The notes under the pieces: generated by a model | Told to the model about the DNA's origin: nothing | Databases searched by the model: none | Seen by the model: the letters and a program-made list of their open reading frames with translations, nothing else | Shown: in pieces, positions 1 through 11,105 of the stretch | How positions within the stretch are numbered: position 1 is the first letter of the stretch | Layout of the letters: each line of letters starts with the position of its first letter | Translations under genes and position numbers: made by a program | DNA from: Canna indica | Lineage: Eukaryota; Streptophyta; Magnoliopsida; Zingiberales; Cannaceae | Assembly: GCA_034359265.1 (NCBI GenBank) | Contig: CP136891.1 | Location: 50,770,001 to 50,834,000 of the forward strand | Reading direction: 5' to 3' | DNA: 64,000 bases

Positions 1-419
1 CCCTTAAAATTATAATAACACATTATTCACCAATCTCTCTAGTGTGGTCATTCACCTCACATAACTATCTTATCAATTAATGATAATGTCACTAATTTTT
101 TTGTTGTGAGAGCTGATAATCATCTATTTTGTTATTCTTAACTTAATAATAAATTTATAATAATATTATATGTTTGAATAAAAATATTATTTTTTTATAA
201 AATTACTATGTTGTATTATACTTATTTGATTATTCATTGTTATTTAAATAAAATTATATATTTGTGCAGTGCGAGATCTCGACTAGTTAGATGGGAAAGT
301 AAGATTATATCACGTGTTCTTATTATAATCACTTGACCACATTTCATGGTCAAGTGATTCCCAACGGCAATCACTCAATTAGGTACAAAACCAATGTGAT
401 GAACCAAATATGGCTAGGT
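1..419. other. AT-rich intergenic DNA, no gene seen
   Basis: This stretch is strongly AT-rich with many in-frame stops in all frames. I see no domain, terminal repeat or structured RNA in it. Confidence 0.5.
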
Positions 420-561
420 TAATAGCCTACCTTTGTCAACTGTGACTAGCACAATTGATGGTAACATCTTGGATGTTTCCTAGAGATCTAAGGTTCAAAC
501 TCTAGTATGATCATTTATTGTGACTTTCTATCTTTGTTAGAAAAAATAATAGCCTACCTTT
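420..561 (+). mobile_element. SINE with 15-bp target-site duplication
   Basis: A perfect 15-bp direct repeat, TAATAGCCTACCTTT, lies at 420-434 and 547-561. The roughly 112-bp body between them has a pol III A-box-like sequence (TAGCACAATTGATGG, near 446-460) and a B-box-like sequence (GGTTCAAACTC, near 494-504). It ends in AAAAAAT just before the right repeat. Internal A and B boxes, an A-rich tail and a long target duplication are the standard marks of a tRNA-derived SINE. It has no coding capacity and would depend on LINE machinery. Confidence 0.75.
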
Positions 562-840
562 AAATGCTTAGGAATCTTTCAACATTTCATGAACTAAGCA
601 CTCTTTAAAAAATATTTGGTTGAATAGAATGAAATTATAATGAACATAAATAGATAAGAAATAGTATTTTATTATTTAATTGGTTGGCATTAGGAATAGA
701 CCAAAAATAATTATTTCTATATTTGATTAGCATCAAGTATATACAAGGTATAGAGAGGAAAATGATCAAAATAATAAGTAGTCACTAATATCTTTGTTGT
801 TTGAGCTCCTTGGCAACTCCTCCTTGGCGCCTCAACATAC
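562..840. other. AT-rich spacer, nothing recognised
   Basis: No ORF with family resemblance and no repeat boundary was found here. The LINE to the right may begin near the end of this stretch, but its exact 5' end is not visible. Confidence 0.4.
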
Positions 841-930
841 AACTTCCTACGACGATCTCGTTCGGATTTGATCGTTCATTCCTTCTTCCACCATGAAGTA
901 ACCTCCAACATGGAGTTCCCCATATCGTAG

Positions 931-1796
931 TTGCCAAGATCTGAAGCTTCTATTCATCCGACTTCTCTTGGGGTGAAACTTGAAGAAGATATTGTGATAC
1001 TAGACGATGATCAATCGCCTGTTCCCCCGACACCCACAAGTCACTGCTTGATAGGTAAAATTTGGACGAAGAGGAACTTAGTACCGACTACCTTACATGT
1101 TGTTCTCTCCCAGATATGGAACACCCCAAAAGGTTTTCGATGCGAGGAGGTGGGCGGTCATACATTCATCTTCTACTTCGATGAACTCATACTGATGATG
1201 AAAATTCTTCGGAATCAGCCACGGCTCTATAAGAACCAACTTCTGGTTCTTCTGCGATGGGAACGCGGCAAGGAACTGTAAGACTACGGGTTTAATATCG
1301 TTCCCTTCTGGATCTAGTGTGGGCAATCCCCAGCCAGGAACATCTCCACAGGCTGGAAGATCTATTTGAGGCTCGGTGCAAATGATAAGGAGGGCTTATA
1401 TGTTGTTCGAGATCCCCAAGGCTTCATATACAAGGCCAGAGTAAATATCAATGTTGAGCAACCCCTTAAACTGGATATCAAAACATCATTGTCTGCATAT
1501 ATATGGTACTTTCCGCACAACCTTCAAGTATGAAAAAATGGCTTTGTTCTACTACTACTGTGGTCTCATCGGTCATGATGAGAAAAATTGTGAGCGAGCA
1601 ATCTCTGATGAGGGAGATAACACTCTTAAGGAATCCAAGCTGGGTCCTTGGATGCGGGCAATTCAAACAGGGAAAGAATTGACACACAAACCAACTATCA
1701 TCCCACTGCCTCCTCCGGAACGACACTCGACCTCACGCAAGGCAAGGACCTCAACAATATGCTATCATCCCTATCGGTCCAAACAACCTCCACAGA
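931..1796 (+). pseudogene. L1-type LINE ORF1 remnant (DUF4283 and zinc knuckle)
   Basis: The translation shows the DUF4283 pattern of plant L1 ORF1 proteins: a LIGKI-like start, a central VLSQIWNTPKGF stretch, a GGHTFIFYF strand and the NQLLVLLRW end (about 1050-1270). After a stop and frame change comes an ARVNINVEQPLK block, then a zinc-knuckle-like YYYCGLIGHDEKNC near 1550-1590, in which the first Cys of the CCHC pattern appears to be replaced by Tyr. In the family this protein binds LINE RNA. The frame is broken at least twice and there is no convincing ATG, so it is dead. It stops at 1797 where an antisense gypsy LTR begins. The rest of an L1-type LINE lies at 15806-22560 in the same orientation. 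Confidence 0.7.
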
Positions 1797-3505
1797 TGTT
1801 GTTACTCCCCGCCTAGGTTCATCCCTAAATAAGGAACATCGTCTAGGAGAAGCGCAACCAACAATCAAACCAACACAACCAAGTCTTTACGAACAACTTA
1901 TAACATGAAAGTTACTAGAATTCCAAAGGATAAGAAACGACAAGAACAACCAACAAAAGAAGTATTCTCAACAATATAAGTTCATTACAACTAAAATAAG
2001 ACAACTAGAATATAACTACTAAGCAGCAAATGGCGTCTCCTCCTCCAGGACTCTAGCTACCCAACTCCAAACTACTGACATACCTGCGAATCTGAAGCAA
2101 CAACAAACAACGTCAGCAGAAGGCTGAGTAGGATTCAACAATATGCCAAGAAATAAGATAAACAACATTATGCCATGATGCTAGTGGAGACAATTGCATA
2201 CACGACTCATCAACATGTCAAAATGCGCCTACGATGCATATATATCATGTCAACTAAAAATATGACTACTATTGACATATGTGTGATGGTCATAGACCCA
2301 ATCAAGAGCGTAGTGGATATTTGGTTTCCCCCGCACTCTCACAACTCGAGAGTGGCACCTCGAGCCCGCTCAAGCAAGATATGCGACTATCCAAGATAGC
2401 CCGCTGACGTCTAACAACACGACGTCGCACACGCACGTCGTGTGATAATTTGGTGATCACCAGTGCCACTTGCCCAACACCTCGGGCAAATAATAAATAT
2501 TGTCCAGGGCCTCCGCCCAATAGTAGATCATAATGCATAACATGCCAATATAACTCTCGCAACTATAGAAGCAACATGCATAAAATGTTATCAACATGAT
2601 ATTCAACATAGACGATGTATATGAACAACAACTACATCAATAATGCGACCAAATAAGAGATCTAAATCTTGTGTTATGCAACTCATTAACAACTACACAT
2701 ACTTCCTAATCATCATGATCTCTATAGATGCAATTCATGCAACATACCATGATATCAACACGTATATGAGCCAACAACATGCAACGGGAATTTCAACGAT
2801 AGCATATATCAAAATCAATGGAAATGAACAACAAGATAAATACTTCGACATAGGGTAACCACTGAGCTAGGATGAGATTTAACCTTATCAAAATCATAAC
2901 AACTAATGAACCTCAAATTGAAATAATAAAAAATATAAAAAATATTATTTCTCAACTTTGCACGCAAAATGAGGTGACAATCGCCTACTTATTTCAAAAA
3001 CTAGAAGTCTGGCAAAGAAACAAACCTCATCAATGAATCCAGAATATAGAGTAGGTAAATATTCATATAAAATATGAATATTTTTTACAACTTAAATGCA
3101 TCAACAATAATATTTAAAATAACAAGGAAACACCATAAGTAAACCCTTTAATCATACCACTATTACGAAAATAGTGTTACAACTCATCACTACTACTACA
3201 TCACCACTTATCAACTTATAGTAGTGTTATATACTTATAGTAAATACCAACTCTTACAACTCATAATAACATCGTTATAATAATTATAACACAGCTACCA
3301 GGAATAAAACAATAACTAATATAATATCACTGCCACCATGATATAACATCGATATAACCCTTCATCTCCTCACCCAACCTAGGTTCTGCATTTTCCCCCA
3401 TCCCATCGCCGCTGCCTGCGCTTGAACCCGAGCAGTGAGGTTGGGATGACACCACCGCCGATCGGCAGTGGCGATCGGCTGCCCGCCGCCACCGCCAGAC
3501 GCCGT
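1797..3505 (-). mobile_element. Gypsy LTR E, 3' part (antisense)
   Basis: Read on the minus strand this is the continuation of the LTR that starts at 14996 with TGTTAAGCCC and is split by the copia LTR at 3506-14307. It has no ORF with family similarity. A GC-rich block at 3370-3505 matches the GC-rich leader at 14310-14560 in character. The row of hairpins at 2334-2522 resembles those in the other gypsy LTRs of the window. The plus-strand TG at 1797, directly after LINE sequence, is my best estimate of its end. Adding both parts gives about 2.4 kb, similar to the 2.3-2.7-kb gypsy LTRs nearby. It could also include another small insert. Confidence 0.55.
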
Positions 3506-3792
3506 TATTGGTGAAATGGCCACACACTAGAGGGGGGTGAATAGTGTGTTATCTAATCTTTTTGCCTAAATGCGATTTATCAATTTTAATCATTTCTACA
3601 ACTAAGGCAATTAAGCAAACACAAGAGAGACAACGCTAACACAATGATTTATAGTGGTTCGACCCCAACGCCTACTCCACTACCTAAGCACCCCGCTTAG
3701 GATTTCCAAACTAGCTTTACTAGATTATATTGTTTCCCTTACAAAGAGGACTTTACACCGAAAAATCTCCGCTCTCAAACTGAAGACACTTC

Positions 3793-5232
3793 TATTGGCT
3801 TTAGGTTTTCAACCTTGGCCTTAATCTCGGTTTTGATGATAACAAACATGGAACTAATATTTCATCGAGAAATCTTTCAGGTTCCATATCGATTAGCATT
3901 CGATGTCCTCGATCGAAAAAATCGAAAGAAATCAAAAAATCGGAAGGACATTGATAGTCACGCTCGGGTTCGTCGCGAAAATTTTTCGAAGCTCGATGAG
4001 TGCACCAAAGTCGCATTGGACGAGTCCAAAGATCAAATGAAAAGCTCTCCAAGTTGATGCTCGTTGAAAGCCGAAACACGAAAATAAAGCGCGCAAGAAA
4101 AATGGCTAAAAAAAATAATTTTAGCCTAGGTTCGGTCGACCGGGCGGTCGACCGAATAGGGGTAAAAAGCGACAATAGCTACTTCGGTCGACCGACTAAG
4201 GCCAAAAATTGGCAGTAGCTTCGTCGGTTGACCAATCGATCAACCGAACTACGGATAGCTGAAGACGCAACTTGCGTCGGTCGACCGAATTGAGGGAACG
4301 CAAAGTTTGCGTCTGGCGGTCGACCCGTCGGTCGATCGCACAGAGAGAATAGGCAGCGGTCGATCGATCGGTCGACCAGCCAATCGACCGAGCGACTGTA
4401 ACGACTAGAGTTTAGCCCGTTGAGATGTCGTTTCTTTGAGAGGTTATATATATCATTCATATAACTCATTTAACTAATCTCTCCCACTCTTACAGATTTT
4501 ATTGAGCAATTAAAAGGGAGTTTTGAGCCTTCCAAAAGATTAATCGCTTGCGCTTGATTCTTCCACCAACAAATTCTTCAAGCTCACACTCTGCTTTGAC
4601 TCGGGAATTGATTCGAGCTCTACCTCTTGACGAGTTGAAGGCGTTGAAGGCTTGGAAAAGAGATTTTAATCTTGGTTTACCTTTTTAGCTCTTTTGATTG
4701 TATTTTTATTGTTATTTGAACGTCGTTACATTGGATTTGTACGTGTGATAAACCTAGGATTGTTAGGTCCTGAAATTGGAAGTGGTTACCTTGTTGTGAA
4801 GGTGTAAAGCCACTTGTGTAAACTTAGTTTTATTATGATTGGTTGAGTTATCCCTTAGGGTTAAGGTGGAAGAGTGCTCTCGGTAAGAAGGTGGTGACTT
4901 CCGGGTGTGGAAGTGCCTTAGGTCGAGAGTGCGACTCTTCGAGTCAAAGTCCTCATTGTAAGGGAAATAAGAATTAATCTAGTAAACCTAGTTTGGAAAT
5001 CCTAAGCGGGGTGCTTAGGTAGTGGAGTAGGCATTGGGGCCGAACCACTATAAATTTGTGTGTTTGCATTGATACTTTATTTGTGCTTAATTGTTTATCT
5101 TGCTTCAGCATCCAATCATCGAATTAAAAATTGCCTAATTAGTTTAAGAAAAAACGATTAAAATCGATTTAGGCAAATTGATTTAGTAAACACACTATTC
5201 ATCCCTCCTCTAGTGTTGTCATTTCCACAACA
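3793..5232 (+). mobile_element. Solo LTR B1 (copia-type, 1440 bp)
   Basis: It is flanked by the perfect 5-bp duplication ACTTC (3788-3792 and 5233-5237) and ends in CA. The usual TG start is mutated to TA (TATTGGC against TGTTGGC in sister copies). The upstream half (4131-4395) is packed with GGTCGACCG-type palindromes. A TATA-like run follows near 4445, and the 3' part has the conserved 'tagtggagtaggc' and 'accactataaatt' blocks. Only one LTR remains, as expected after LTR-LTR recombination. It interrupts the antisense LTR B0. Confidence 0.9.
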
Positions 5233-5692
5233 ACTTCCACACCCCCGAAAGTATCATGTCTTCCTACCGAGAGCACTCTCCCACCTCAACCTAAGGGACA
5301 ACTCAACTAATCCTAGTAAACTAACACTACAACAGAAATGACCTATTGAGGCTGTGTTATATGCCTCTATAAGTCAATTATTTGTCCCTAAAAGCTTTAG
5401 AGTCAGATCAATTAAGTAACTCTGTTGCTGTTGTTTTTATAGATCTTTAGAGACTAATTTGAAACAAATTTTTATTTGACTCTAAAATATATAAATAGAG
5501 ACAAAAGATATTGACTCTAAAATAACCCAAAGTATCTAATCTAATTTTCTTTATATACTTTTTAGATAAAGATACAAACAATTCTATATGTTATAAGAGG
5601 AGCTTTTTTAAAAACAAATCTAATTGCCTCGGTGTTCAAGAAGCAAATGCATTAGTCTCTATAATGTGTATTTAGAGGCACATTTATAATTC

Positions 5693-5694
<2 letters not shown>

Positions 5695-5728
<34 letters not shown>
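5695..5728. repeat. (TA)n microsatellite
   Basis: An uninterrupted run of about 17 TA units inside the CACTA element. Confidence 0.9.
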
Positions 5729-5729
<1 letters not shown>

Positions 5730-6175
5730 ATTAAATATTTAAATATATTATAAATTAATTAATATTAGTTATATGAATATAATTTATTCAAATATATTAT
5801 ATAAATAATTAAACAATACTAGAATTAGAACACATAATCAAACTTCATATTGCTTGGTTGAGAATGAAACTAATATAAGTAATTATGGGAAACAACTTTT
5901 GTACAATTCAAATATCTCTGAGTTCAACACTCCAAATATTTCAAACTTACATTCCAAGTGTTTCAAATGAGCCACACTTGATAATTAAATTGATCAAAAT
6001 AGAAATCAACAACCAATATATAAGTTGACATGATAGTTAAATACATAAAGGCACTTAAATTCAATGTACATGTGAAAAAATGTCTATTTTTAAAATTATT
6101 GGATGATGTTATCACAAAGCACTCATACACATTTATTACTTCATGAAAAAAGCTCAAATGCATCTTCAACGCTTT

Positions 6176-6276
6176 GATCATCTATTGGATTTCCACTTTC
6201 TAGATTAGAAGAAAAAACATCTCTGATCATCTATTGGATTTCCACTTTCTAGGATAGAAGAAAAATACCTCTATGC
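6176..6276. repeat. Two-copy tandem repeat of about 50 bp
   Basis: The block containing 'ctattggatttccactttct' followed by 'agaagaaaaa' occurs twice in direct succession inside the CACTA element. It looks like a recent local duplication with no coding meaning. Confidence 0.7.
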
Positions 6277-8089
6277 AAGAGAAGAGCATGCAAGTGTCAG
6301 CTTTATAAGATTGTTTCTAGGAAAATTAAAGCAATAGCAAAAAGAGTATCGACAACAATACTAATTAAAGCAACAACCATTGGAAGTTTGCAAGTGTAAA
6401 ATTAAAAATACTGAGTATTATAGGAATTTGTAATTGTGAAATGAACAATAATATAGAACTCATATAAGGGCCTATATTCCTTCCATTGATTAGATGATAG
6501 CATAAGTAGTTGAGTTAGGAATTAATTTAGCATAAGTAATTAATTGGAATAGGCAGGTGGTATGGTTTCTTAACTCAATGTGTAACACTGACACAAATGA
6601 ATACATATGACTATAAAGATAAGTTTTCTCAAATTTGGCTAGCATCAATACTATATTAAAAATGATGTAATGGTGCTATTTCGCCAAAGTATCAGCATCA
6701 GCCAATTCATCTTATATATCTGAAGAATTTCTCTAATTACCATATAGTTTATGCTAAAATTTCTCTAAGTGTGCATAGTGGTAAACATAATTAATGGAAT
6801 AGTAACAAAAATTCTATGTATTTAACATGATATTAATATTAGATAATTGTTTAAAGAGGTCATAATCTCGAATTTTGTAATATTGAATAACAGATGAACA
6901 CTTGCAACACATGAGATACTATTTCAGCTTGTATACAATTTAATTCCTACAAGATATGATAAAATTATTACAAGTTACTAAAGATAATTCATCTCTAGTT
7001 TATCTAATTACTAGCAACACTATACCACCAAAAAATGGTGGGTTACTACGCATCTTTGAACTAACCCATTGCAAAAATTGACATAAATTCTTTGTTAGCA
7101 CCCATGAATTTGGACAAGATTAACACAAATAATTATTTTAGGTGTCATGTCTAGGAGATGTGATATGGTTTGGTATGTACTATCGAGCATGTAATGATAA
7201 CGCTAGGTTCACATATTGAATGCAATTAAGAACAAAACTTGGATATCTAGTTCATGCACCCAAATGCACTTTGATGGATTAGGTAGAAGGGCAATATAAT
7301 GATAATTTCAGGCTTTGCATATCATTTATGTTTCAATTAAAAATGAATTGAGCTAACATTTTCGTTTTATAAAATAAAAGAGTTGTACTAATCGTTTTCC
7401 TAAAATAAAAGAGTTGTATCAATCTCCATACCTCCAATTTAGGCATTTTAGTTTCATCTTCATTGTTGTTGTCTCATATATACTTTCAATCCGAGTTTGG
7501 CATTTTCAAGTTCCCGTAGTCTTATGCACGTAATTCGTGTAATGACATTATTTCAGGAACATTATATAATGTAAGTAACAAAATGTACTAGTCCAACCAA
7601 ACTGATGTTATAAAAGAAAAGAACAAAAAACTTGCTAAGGAACTTAAAGCTTTTGACAAAGCTCATCCAAGCAAAATTCATAAACATCGAGTTCCAATGG
7701 ATAATCCACATTCTGAACAAAAGATAAAATGATGAGGTTAAAATGAAAAAATAACCCATTGTATGATGAGGTTAAAATGATGAGCTCCTACTTGATGTCA
7801 TGAAAGGATGAAGGTGGCTTAATAGTTAGCAGTAAAAACACCATTGTATATAACATACTATCATGGTAAGAGAATCACCCGCACTATCTTTGCCTTCTAA
7901 CTTATCTCTCTTTTCCGAAAGAAACAAACAAACTGAACAATCAAGTACTTGATAGGGAACACGAAATATTTTTCAGAATTAAAAATCACTTACATATCTT
8001 TAAAGGGAAAAAACTATGACAACATAAATCCTACAGAAGATGTATATAGTTCATGAAGAAATGAATATTACACCCTTATATGATCCTAA

Positions 8090-8498
8090 GTTCAACCTAC
8101 AGAAGGTACAATGTTGTTTATAGACCAATATAACAGAGCATCCCTGTAGCATACTTGTGAAGAAACATCTTGTTCAAAGACTCCTAATAATATCACTAGA
8201 AGTGAGGTTATGATAATATTGAATAGTAGCATGTACCAATCATCATACACAAATTGCTCAGAGAAGCTAGTATATGCCTGATGCCTCAAAATAGAAAATT
8301 GTGAGGCCAAAGGCTATATTCTTGTAGAAGAAATAACATATCTGAATAAAATACAACAAAAACCATTCAGAAAATAATGCATGACTGCAAATAACAAATT
8401 GAGATGATCCAGTAAGACTAACCAACTGAGCTATCCTCTTATAGCACCAATGACCATGCACAACAAGAAGCCATTCAAGGAAACGAAATTGGGCTGAT
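8090..8498 (-). pseudogene. Captured P4-type ATPase (phospholipid flippase, ALA-like) fragment
   Basis: On the minus strand the translation reads [19 protein letters not shown], then an apparent retained intron (GT start near 8428, TTCAG end near 8337), then [13 protein letters not shown], and after a small frame change YDDWYMLLFN and LGVFEQDVSS. This order is typical of the C-terminal membrane region of plant ALA flippases, which move phospholipids across membranes with ATP. Only about 100 residues are present and no P-type DKTG site is included, so it cannot work as a pump. A retained intron suggests capture from genomic DNA, not from mRNA. The upstream end joins directly to a BTB/POZ fragment. 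The 8090 end is approximate. Confidence 0.75.
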
Positions 8499-9480
8499 GT
8501 TGGGACTATCACATGCCCAAATCCAACTGAATCGAGATCCATAGAGGTCACTTCAATCACTTTGGATATGCTATTCAATATGTCAACATCTGCACCCACT
8601 TTCTGAGCGACGTCAACTATTCTTGAAGATTCTTCTCACCAATAGTGAGTCAAATGTTTCATCATTTCTAATTTTCTATCTTGATCAAGATCTGACAAAC
8701 CCATGAGATGTCAGATAAGAAAGATTGCAACTCATGCTCCATGCTTATTACAGGTATCGTATCCTGAGGTACATATAAAAGAGATTCTAGATGGCAATTG
8801 AATCTGCTCAATAGATCTTTCACACAATGATGCACTTCCAATTTAATGTCTTGATTTTCCAAGGTTAAAAGTGGGGCATCATCATCTTCTGTAAGCATGT
8901 AATCAAGCTGATCTTGGGCAGAAGACTTCGGGTCTCTCATTGATGCTGGAGGTGATGATGTAGCAAAGCGGAAAGTTGAGATGAAGATCTCAACCACTGA
9001 ATCTGGATTGACTAGATATAGACGTGCCAGAGTTCCTCATACTATGAACCAAGATGAGGAATGACCTTTAGTATCTCCTTCTCATCAGCTTCTTCCCAAG
9101 GCATTGACTCTAGGTAGTCAACGCAATAAAGAGCCAGCTGATACAACCAAAACGAACAGCAACCTGGAAGATACCAAGTGTATTTCTTACACCATACCAA
9201 GTTTGTGATTCTATCACATAAAGAAGGCGAAGGGCAATAATATGAGAATCAAACTCCACATCTTCATAGTACACTCCACACGGTATCAGGAATCAAGGAT
9301 CTGACATGTTGGCCAGTCATCAGATAAGCGATCTACAAAATATATGCTCTTCTCTGTGAGAATCTCAAAGTGGCAGTAAAATCAATTGTCAAGCCCCTCA
9401 AGTGTCCTGAGCCTAACAACAGCATCACTGGTTGTACGATCTCGAAATTTGATGGGAGTCTTTGATATGAGCTTAATTTT
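8499..9480 (-). pseudogene. Captured BTB/POZ-domain protein fragment
   Basis: On the minus strand, spread over shifting frames, I read RLSDDWPTCQILDS, LYCVDYLESMPWEEADEKE, FATSSPPASMRDPKSSAQDQ, MLTEDDDAPLL and [11 protein letters not shown]. Their order and wording match a plant BTB/POZ protein family (At3g05675-like) as I remember it. Such proteins are usually substrate adaptors for CUL3 ubiquitin ligases. One stretch of about 110 codons (8997-8668) is open, but stops and frame changes elsewhere show it is not a working gene. Within the CACTA element it joins the P4-ATPase piece near 8498, making a two-gene chimera on one strand. The domain assignment is from memory and was not searched. Confidence 0.6.
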
Positions 9481-10439
9481 TTAGCTCTGAAATAAGAAAA
9501 AGAATAATTGCACGACTTTGAAAGTCAGGCACTTAACATATTGATTTCAGAGTTCACTCTATATAAGAGGCATAAATATATAACTAGCATAGCATTCGTG
9601 AATTCGTAGTTGCATACATAAACATTGATAAAATATAATGCACGTAGATTTGAAGGGTGATGATAAACTACCTTGTCCATTCTCTACTTTTTGTTAAATA
9701 ATACATCTGACAGTAATAGACAGCATAACAAAATTTATCAAATGTATTTTAATGAAAACAAATTAATTTGTTTAATGATTGTCACGAAGAAGGAAATAAA
9801 TTATAGCAGTGTAACATAAAAGTAACTATAGTGGACTATTTCACCCACTTATCTTCCAATTGCACAAATGTGCACCACATAGTGGCTCTCATGTTCTAGA
9901 TAGATGTTGTTTCATATTTTATATCTCTCTTTAATTTTCTATTATTGGTTTATCAACCATATCAACCATGGTTGCAACGAATACATCAGAGAGGCAGAAA
10001 ATATCTACCACTTCAATGAATCTTTAACTCGTTTTGCTTGTAGCCAATGCCAAATGATAAGCATACAGAGAAAGCATTCATATCCATCACTTATCCTTAT
10101 GAGCATGGAAAGAAAGCACTATGGCATTTGGTTTAATTAGTCAGAGCACAAGATTGATCAGTAGGCTTGGACTGAGTGCTTTTGTCTTCATACTGTAGTT
10201 TAATGATTATAAATGACCATATTGCAGTTGACCTGTCTTGGTTGAAAAGTCTTAAGATTCATTTCTTTTTAATATATATGTTGCAAGCCTCCACTGGGAG
10301 ACTAATGCATCATTTCAGCATCACCTAATAAATAATTTTATCTAGGATTTGGGGTTCATGGGACACTTATTATAAATAGCAGCAAACTTTATCTTGTATT
10401 TTGTGAACTGTTAAAATGTCTAGGACTCGTGATATTATA

Positions 10440-10560
10440 CTTATAGGATCGCCTTTTTGATCCTAATACGCACACCTTTTATCACAATACGATTTCAAGA
10501 CCTTTACTATCGACATTGAATGCCCTTACCAGCTGAGCTAACTACTACTTGAACCTTCAA
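10440..10560 (-). mobile_element. Possible SINE or tRNA-like remnant
   Basis: On the minus strand a good pol III A box (TTAGCTCAGCTGGTAAGGGC, about 10519-10538) is followed some 38 bp later by a degraded B box (GGTCTTGAAATC). This is the promoter layout of a tRNA-derived SINE. I found no clear target duplication or complete tRNA fold, so it is a weak call. Confidence 0.35.
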
Positions 10561-10767
10561 AATAGAATAGTACATTTAAGCACGCTACTATACTGTTGAT
10601 TGCCTGCTTAGACGCCAAACCGTTAAAGGATGGTATCCAAAACGAAATAAATATTAAAATTAGATACTTTATGACAATCTAATTGCATTAAGCACAAATT
10701 TGCATGTTTTACTAAGGCTACCATTGCAATATCATTGTAACGCCACAAAGATATCAAGCGAAGTTAA

Positions 10768-11105
10768 TTAAAAACACCACAACATTAAAAAGGAAAAGGG
10801 GACTGAAGCGACAAATGACGCAAGAGAACCGAGGAGGATGTCGGGACTGACTTGCTGTAAGGATGTACTGGGGATGACCGCCGAGGATAGCATGTTTGGA
10901 GGCGCGGGGACTGCTTCCCCGGTGGTCGAATCAGCTGTTTGGGTGTGGGCGGGGAGGGACGACGACGAACGAATTGGAGAACCCCCCCCCGCCAGGCCAG
11001 GCACATTTTTACCCGGAGGCTCGGCCAGGCCGAGCAAAGCCGCAACGGTCGAGCCCGTCGAAGGCGAGCGGTGGAGCTGAAGGTCGGGCTCTCGTGCGGA
11101 AGCAA
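10768..11105 (-). other. GC-rich block with open minus-strand frames, origin unknown
   Basis: Against an AT-rich background this segment is GC-rich and open in more than one minus-strand frame, with a Ser/Pro/Arg-rich translation. That is the look of a captured first exon or transit-peptide region, but I recognise no family. It overlaps the left unit of the tandem duplication to its right. It could equally be non-coding CACTA sequence. Confidence 0.3.

Noticed and set aside
2302..2562. Minus-strand ORF with Arg-rich translation
   Set aside because: It lies inside the antisense gypsy LTR and overlaps the hairpin cluster. There is no domain and no conservation evidence.
4179..4469. Arg/Asp-rich ORFs in both strands of the LTR palindrome clusters (also 38120-38473, 49132-49378, 52091-52325, 62521-62795)
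   Set aside because: GGTCGACCG-type repeats read as GRPTDRS/RSTDRS in several frames and strands. These frames are composition artefacts of LTR promoter DNA.
7562..7759. Small minus-strand ORF with hydrophobic translation (and similar ones at 5963-6181 and 12464-12646)
   Set aside because: AT-rich DNA within or next to the CACTA element gives Phe/Leu/Ile-rich frames by chance. No family resemblance.
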